Part shown: piece by piece, positions 13,881 to 14,925 of the stretch
Numbering within the stretch: the first letter of the stretch is position 1
Layout: every line of letters starts with the position of its first letter
Source: JANOYY01 sp031418035
Lineage (GTDB): Bacteria; Actinomycetota; Acidimicrobiia; Acidimicrobiales; JANYDT01
DNA: 14,925 nt
Reading direction: 5' to 3'
Assembly: GCA_031418035.1 (NCBI GenBank)
Contig: JANOWU010000072.1
Location: forward strand, 1-14,925
Translations under genes and position numbers: made by a program
The notes under the pieces: generated by a model
Seen by the model: the letters and a program-made list of their open reading frames with translations, nothing else
The model's database searches: none
Told to the model about the DNA's origin: nothing

Positions 13881-14900
13881 ATGAGAAACTCCATCTCAAA
13901 TCTCGATTTACCCCTCGGCGTCGAGGTTCGCCATCTCGCCGCGCTCGAGGCGATCGCCCGCACTAGCTCGTTCTCCCAGGCCGCAGCCCAGCTCGGGTAC
14001 GCCCAGAGTGCGGTCTCCCAGCAGATCGCCACACTCGAAAAGGCCCTCGGCCATCAGTTGGTGGAGCGCCCCGGGGGCCCGAGGCCCGTGTCACTCACCG
14101 AGGCCGGGCGAGTCCTTCTTCGTCACGCCACCCACATCACGGCGCGCCTCGGCGCTGCCAAGGCCGACCTCGACGCACTCGCCGCCGGCGAGGCCGGGGT
14201 GCTTCGGGTCGGAACGTTCCAGTCAGCAAGCACACGGCTCTTGCCACCGACCCTGTCTCGTTTCCGGCGTGACTGGCCACACGTGTCCATCGACCTCCGC
14301 CAGGAGGCACCCGGCATTCTCCTGGACGATTTGGTTCGCAGCGGACAAATCGACATCGCTTTCGCCGACACCTCCGAAGTCGTCGAACCGTTCCAGTCCG
14401 TCGATCTCGTCGAGGATCCCTACGTCGTGATGATGGCTCCGGATCACCCTCTGGCGACCAAGGATTTCGTCGATTTCGCAGAGCTTGAAGACGTGGCCAT
14501 GATCATGGCGTCCACCGAAGATAAGTGCACAATCGAAATTGAGATGGCGTTGCGTCGCACCGGCACCTCACCGAACCTCGTCTTTCGCGGCGATGACAAC
14601 CTCACCTCGCAACGCCTCGTCGCAAACGGGTTAGGTGTGGCGGTGATCCCCATGCTGGCCGCCGAGTTCGGCGTCGCCGACGCAGTCGTCAAGCTCATTC
14701 CCGTGCGACCGTCCATGAAACGTCGGATCGGCATCATCTGGCATCGCGATCGACAGCTTGCCGAGTCCGCTCGAGCCTTCATCGAGGTGGCACAGCAGGT
14801 GGCGGCCGCCATTCACCTGGGCGGGCCCCCCCCCCCCCCAAGGACAGACCACATAGAGACCGTGGGCGCCGACAAAAAAAAAAAAAAGACCCAAAAATAA
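13881..14900 (+). CDS. LysR-type transcriptional regulator, 3' end doubtful
   Basis: A LysR-family DNA-binding regulator. The winged helix-turn-helix occupies about residues 15-75 (VRHLAALEAIARTSSFSQAA, GYAQSAVSQQIATLEKALG, then VSLTEAGRVLL), followed by the linker helix and the substrate-binding domain from about 95 (GVLRVGTFQSASTRLLPPTL) to about 310 (ANGLGVAVIPML). The effector is unknown. Family members are about 300 residues; here the frame runs to 339 by reading through a 14-C run (five Pro) and a 14-A run (Lys), ending in an AT-rich stretch. The last about 25 residues are therefore probably not genuine. The start ATG has AAGGG 12 nt upstream. It is divergent from the small peptide and the glycosyltransferase unit, which it may control along with itself. 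Confidence 0.9.
   Translation: MRNSISNLDLPLGVEVRHLAALEAIARTSSFSQAAAQLGYAQSAVSQQIATLEKALGHQLVERPGGPRPVSLTEAGRVLLRHATHITARLGAAKADLDALAAGEAGVLRVGTFQSASTRLLPPTLSRFRRDWPHVSIDLRQEAPGILLDDLVRSGQIDIAFADTSEVVEPFQSVDLVEDPYVVMMAPDHPLATKDFVDFAELEDVAMIMASTEDKCTIEIEMALRRTGTSPNLVFRGDDNLTSQRLVANGLGVAVIPMLAAEFGVADAVVKLIPVRPSMKRRIGIIWHRDRQLAESARAFIEVAQQVAAAIHLGGPPPPPRTDHIETVGADKKKKKTQK
14826..14887. repeat. Poly-C (14) and poly-A (14) homopolymers at sequence end
   Basis: A run of 14 C (14826-14839) and a run of 14 A (14874-14887) lie 34 bp apart within the last 100 bp, followed by an AT-rich tail to 14925. Nothing similar occurs elsewhere in the window. Together with the sequence ending soon after, this suggests a sequencing or assembly artefact rather than a biological feature. 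Confidence 0.7.
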
Positions 14901-14925
14901 AGGTTTAAGAAGCAATGAGAAAAGA

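Noticed and set aside
14826..14839. Poly-C tract as a phase-variation switch in lysR
   Set aside because: It sits after the end of the conserved regulator domain, next to a second homopolymer and the sequence end; an artefact is simpler.
14915..14925. Start of a further gene (ATG after AAGAAG)
   Set aside because: Only three codons are visible and the surrounding sequence quality is doubtful.

Overview
The window looks like a GC-rich actinobacterial chromosome, possibly Acidimicrobiia-like. The grounds are a DUF222/HNH (13E12-type) endonuclease gene, an F420-type luciferase-like oxidoreductase, a free-standing Clp N-domain protein, Mycobacterium-like endonuclease III motifs, frequent GTG starts and many 4-bp ATGA overlaps. 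This placement is inference from gene content and base composition; no 16S rRNA or tRNA gene is present.

Left part (1-4474): a 5'-truncated DUF222/HNH gene at the window edge; a small membrane-anchored hypothetical protein on the minus strand; a Clp-N double-repeat protein without ATPase modules; an unusual fusion of a polynucleotide-kinase-like P-loop domain to an LLM oxidoreductase; and, convergent with it, nth (endonuclease III).

Centre (4475-7150): ilvB-ilvN, the two subunits of acetolactate synthase, which catalyse the first common step of branched-chain amino acid synthesis. Upstream is what appears to be a complete attenuator: a 15-residue leader peptide ending in Leu-Val-Val-Leu-Pro, written partly with the AT-ending codons GTA GTA CTT, followed by an intrinsic terminator and a G-poor leader. 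ilvC does not follow. A 13-bp hairpin terminator closes the unit.

Right part (7199-13809): a glycan or sugar-modification region. On the plus strand, four tightly overlapping genes encode a split transketolase (N and C halves), an NAD-dependent sugar epimerase/dehydratase and a large multi-membrane protein of GT-C glycosyltransferase character. Facing them on the minus strand are a previously easy-to-miss 34-residue membrane peptide, a family 2 glycosyltransferase with two C-terminal membrane helices (polyprenyl-phosphate sugar synthase type), and a SAM methyltransferase. Together they suggest making, lipid-linking and transferring an unusual sugar. The idea that the transketolase pair builds a carbon-extended sugar is inference.

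Far right (13810-14925): an AT-rich divergent promoter region with inverted repeats, then a LysR-type regulator. Its 3' end runs into a 14-C and a 14-A homopolymer and an AT-rich tail, which look like a sequence-end artefact, so its true C-terminus is uncertain.

The most unusual observations are the kinase-LLM fusion, the ilvB attenuator, the split transketolase in a glycan cluster and the tiny membrane peptide heading the glycosyltransferase operon. No CRISPR array, insertion sequence, rRNA or tRNA was seen.
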